From assembly GCA_021781855.1 (NCBI GenBank), contig JAJXWC010000146.1, positions 1 to 6,035 on the forward strand: a stretch of DNA of 6,035 nt. Reading direction: 5' to 3'. Of the stretch, positions 4,290-6,035 are shown in pieces (the first letter of the stretch is position 1; the number at the start of each line of letters is the position of its first letter). The DNA comes from Bacillota bacterium. Lineage in GTDB: Bacteria; Bacillota; Bacilli; Lactobacillales; Streptococcaceae. The notes beneath the pieces are model-generated. The model was given only the letters and a program-made list of their open reading frames with translations, was not told the origin of the DNA and did not search any database. The translations under genes and the position numbers were made by a program.

Positions 4290-5537
4290 TTAGTAAATAG
4301 GAAATTGTCCAGTCAATTCTAATACACTGGCTCGAACTTCATCAAGTACAGCTTCATTGTCATGATTTTTTAGCGCCTTAATCACAAGCTGCGCCACCTG
4401 ACGCGCTTCATCTTCTTTAAAACCGCGTGAAGTAATCGCCGCACCACCAATACGCACGCCAGAAGTTTTGAATGGTGATAAAGTCTCGTTCGGAATAGCT
4501 TCCTTGTTCAATGTGATGTGCACCGTGTCAAGTAAATTCTGTGCTTCCTTACCATTAATGCCTAGTGGCAGAACTTCCATATTGAGCAAATGATTATCCG
4601 TGCCACCTGCAATCAAATGCAACCCCGCCTTTATAAATTCATCTGCCATTGCTGCCGTATTCTTCACAACTTGGTCAATATAATCCGAAAATTCAGGCGC
4701 CAGAGCCTCCTGAAAAGCGACAGCTTTTGCTGCAATCACATGCATCAAAGGCCCGCCTTGCGTACCTGGAAAAATCGCACTATTAATCTTTTTCGCCAAA
4801 TCTGCATCATTAGTTAAAATCATGCCGCCACGCGGACCACGCAAAGTCTTATGCGTCGTTGTTGTAGTGATATCAGCATAAGGTACTGGGCTCGGATGTG
4901 CACCAGTTGCGACAAGCCCCGCAATATGCGCCATGTCAACCATAAGTTTTGCGCCAACACTATCTGCGATTTCCCGGAATTTTGCGAAGTCAATCACACG
5001 CGAATAAGCTGAGGCTCCGGCAACAATTAATTTCGGTTGAACTTCTTTGGCAATTCGTGAAATCTCATCATAGTCCAAAAGCTCTGTTTCAGAGTTGACA
5101 CCATAAGACACAAAATGATAGGTTTTCCCTGAAAAATTTACCGATGCACCGTGCGTCAAATGTCCGCCAGCATTCAAATCCATTCCAAGTACTGTATCGC
5201 CTGGCTCAATCAAAGCCAAGTAAGCTGCAGCATTGGCTTGTGAACCCGAATGGGGCTGAACATTCGCAAATTTGCAGTTAAACAATTTTTTTGCACGTTC
5301 AATCGCCAAATTTTCAACAATGTCAACACATTCTGTGCCACCATAGTAGCGTTTGCCCGGATAGCCTTCAGCATATTTATTGGTCAAAACTGAACCTTGT
5401 GCTGCTAATACGGCTTTTGAGACAATATTTTCTGATGCAATAAGCTCAATATTTTGTTGCTGACGAGTTCCTTCAGCATGAACAGCTGCCCAGAGTTCTG
5501 GGTCAAAAGCTTCGAAATTTTCTTTATCAAAAATCAT
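4290..5537 (-). CDS. glyA: Serine hydroxymethyltransferase
   Basis: Cytosolic PLP enzyme that interconverts serine plus tetrahydrofolate with glycine plus 5,10-methylene-tetrahydrofolate, the main source of one-carbon units for purines, thymidylate and methionine. It has 415 residues, the normal length. All landmarks are intact: E57 in YAEGYPG, H126 in GGHLTHG, the cofactor aspartate D201 and H204 in MVDMAHIAGLVA, and K230 (Schiff-base lysine) in TTTTTHKTLRGPRGG. GTQGGP in the middle and the C-terminal SGVRIGGAA contain the arginine that binds the substrate carboxylate. The start is ATG 5537, with GGAG (5547-5544) six bases upstream. A TTG four codons earlier is in frame, but it overlaps the Shine-Dalgarno and matches no homologue I know. 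The gene has its own promoter and terminator and lies 78 bp after the sua5-type gene. A PurBox-like site upstream suggests activation by PurR. Confidence 0.98.
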   Translation of the reverse strand: MIFDKENFEAFDPELWAAVHAEGTRQQQNIELIASENIVSKAVLAAQGSVLTNKYAEGYPGKRYYGGTECVDIVENLAIERAKKLFNCKFANVQPHSGSQANAAAYLALIEPGDTVLGMDLNAGGHLTHGASVNFSGKTYHFVSYGVNSETELLDYDEISRIAKEVQPKLIVAGASAYSRVIDFAKFREIADSVGAKLMVDMAHIAGLVATGAHPSPVPYADITTTTTHKTLRGPRGGMILTNDADLAKKINSAIFPGTQGGPLMHVIAAKAVAFQEALAPEFSDYIDQVVKNTAAMADEFIKAGLHLIAGGTDNHLLNMEVLPLGINGKEAQNLLDTVHITLNKEAIPNETLSPFKTSGVRIGGAAITSRGFKEDEARQVAQLVIKALKNHDNEAVLDEVRASVLELTGQFPIY

Positions 5538-5566
5538 TTTATTCTCCAATTTTTATTTGTACTTTC

Positions 5567-5596
5567 ATTATAGCAAGCTTTCTTTGTATATGACAA
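5567..5596 (-). promoter_or_regulatory. glyA promoter
   Basis: TTGTCA (5596-5591), an 18-bp spacer and a perfect TATAAT (5572-5567) extended by TGC. The predicted start of transcription is about 5560, giving a leader of about 22 nt. It lies wholly within the 78-bp gap after the sua5-type gene. Confidence 0.8.
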
Positions 5597-5615
5597 ATGT
5601 TTTGGACATTTTCAT

Positions 5616-6035
5616 CTAATTTATCAGCGAAAGTTCGGGAATAGCATTCAAAAGTTGGTCACGTGTAATCGCACCTTGGCGTAAAATTTTGGGAACAGCA
5701 GTTGTCAAATCTAAAATCGTCGTATCAAGTCCATAAATACTGTCATCTTGAATAACAACCGCTGCATTTTCCAGAATCTCAGATGTCAAATCAGCAAAAA
5801 ATCGTGGACTTGCATCTCCCGTCAAATTTGCCGATGGGCCTACCAAAACACCAACCTTTCGAATAATTTCAAGAGTTGATACAATTTGTGGTATTCGAAA
5901 GCCGACTGTCGTTTTACCAATGTGAATCCATTCAGGAACTTCATTTGATGCTTCCAAAATAATCGTCAATGGACCTGGAAGAAAGGTTTTTACCAACTTT
6001 TCAAGATAGGCTGGCTGATGTTTAGAAAATTTAAA
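5616..6035 (-). CDS. L-threonylcarbamoyladenylate synthase (Sua5/YrdC/YwlC family), C-terminal part, 5' partial
   Basis: Cytosolic enzyme that makes threonylcarbamoyl-AMP from threonine, bicarbonate and ATP, the first step of t6A formation at position 37 of ANN-decoding tRNAs. 139 residues are visible and the frame is open to the right edge; the first visible residues FKFSKHQP belong to the middle of the domain, so the true start is outside. Numbered from the edge, LPGPLTIIL (about 19-27) is the family's (W/L)PGPLT motif. It is followed by VGFRIP, the nucleotide-site motif VGPSANLTGDASP, and STILD-like TTILDLT. The protein ends soon after ILRQGAI, so it is the short YrdC/TsaC form without the extra Sua5 C-terminal domain, unless a fusion exists upstream. 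In related genomes it follows prmC and precedes glyA. Its last codons contain the PurBox-like site for glyA. Confidence 0.92.
   Translation of the reverse strand, partial: FKFSKHQPAYLEKLVKTFLPGPLTIILEASNEVPEWIHIGKTTVGFRIPQIVSTLEIIRKVGVLVGPSANLTGDASPRFFADLTSEILENAAVVIQDDSIYGLDTTILDLTTAVPKILRQGAITRDQLLNAIPELSLIN
5630..5642 (-). promoter_or_regulatory. PurBox-like PurR activator site upstream of glyA, inside the end of the sua5-type gene
   Basis: Read on the minus strand, 5642-5630 is ATTCCCGAACTTT, which agrees with the lactococcal PurBox AWWWCCGAACWWT at 12 of 13 positions; only the fourth base (C for A/T) differs and the CCGAAC core is exact. The central G (5636) lies 76 bp upstream of the predicted glyA start at 5560, the distance I recall for active PurBoxes in Lactococcus lactis. 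The same bases encode Ile-Pro-Glu-Leu of the upstream protein. Confidence 0.6.

Noticed and set aside
5538..5549. TTG start for glyA four codons upstream of the ATG
   Set aside because: The TTG overlaps the GGAG ribosome site of ATG 5537, and GlyA proteins of this group begin MIFDKEN.
5616..5996. Reading the sua5-type gene as a complete 126-residue protein starting at TTG 5996
   Set aside because: The frame stays open to the window edge and the missing part contains the first half of the YrdC domain; 5996 is an internal Leu codon just before the PGPLT motif.
1..6035. CRISPR arrays, tRNA or rRNA genes, T-box or other riboswitch leaders, transposases
   Set aside because: No regularly spaced repeats, cloverleaf-like sequence, long structured leader or transposase-like protein was seen on either strand; the glyA leader is only about 22 nt.

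Overview
The window looks like chromosomal DNA of a low-GC Gram-positive coccus of the order Lactobacillales, most probably Lactococcus or a close relative. The basis is AT-rich DNA with sigma-A promoters of the extended -10 type, protein sequences that read as lactococcal/streptococcal (GlyA, the Pmp23-like lysozyme, acylphosphatase), and a close match to the lactococcal PurBox in front of glyA. Species was not determined.

Layout, left to right: (i) the C-terminal half of a DHA2-type multidrug MFS exporter (+), cut by the window edge; (ii) a short-chain flavodoxin gene (+) with its own strong promoter, which carries two overlapping CodY-like motifs, ending at a bidirectional terminator; (iii) a SpoU/TrmH-family RNA 2'-O-ribose methyltransferase (-), divergent from (iv) acylphosphatase (+); (v) an AT-rich accessory segment of about 1 kb (roughly 2535-3530) with a perfect consensus promoter, a perfect inverted repeat at the predicted transcription start, a small exported protein with an abnormal start region, an overlapping small acidic protein and a terminator; (vi) on the minus strand, read from the right edge, the 3' part of the tRNA threonylcarbamoyladenosine synthase gene (sua5/tsaC type), then glyA with its own promoter, then a Pmp23-like membrane-anchored lysozyme-family gene broken by one in-frame stop codon.

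The sua5-glyA-lysozyme order matches the conserved streptococcal/lactococcal block (known arrangement, from memory). GlyA makes glycine and one-carbon units that feed purine synthesis. A 13-bp PurBox-like site (12 of 13 positions), centred 76 bp upstream of the predicted glyA start point and buried in the last codons of sua5, suggests that PurR activates glyA. TrmH-family and threonylcarbamoyl enzymes both modify RNA, but nothing here ties them together in one operon.

The most novel part is the 2535-3530 segment. It occupies the place after acylphosphatase where related bacteria usually carry yidC/oxaA. It encodes an unrecognised secreted protein plus an overlapping cytosolic protein, an arrangement compatible with, but not proof of, a secreted effector/bacteriocin and its immunity partner. 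All functional statements rest on motif reading by eye; no database search was possible.
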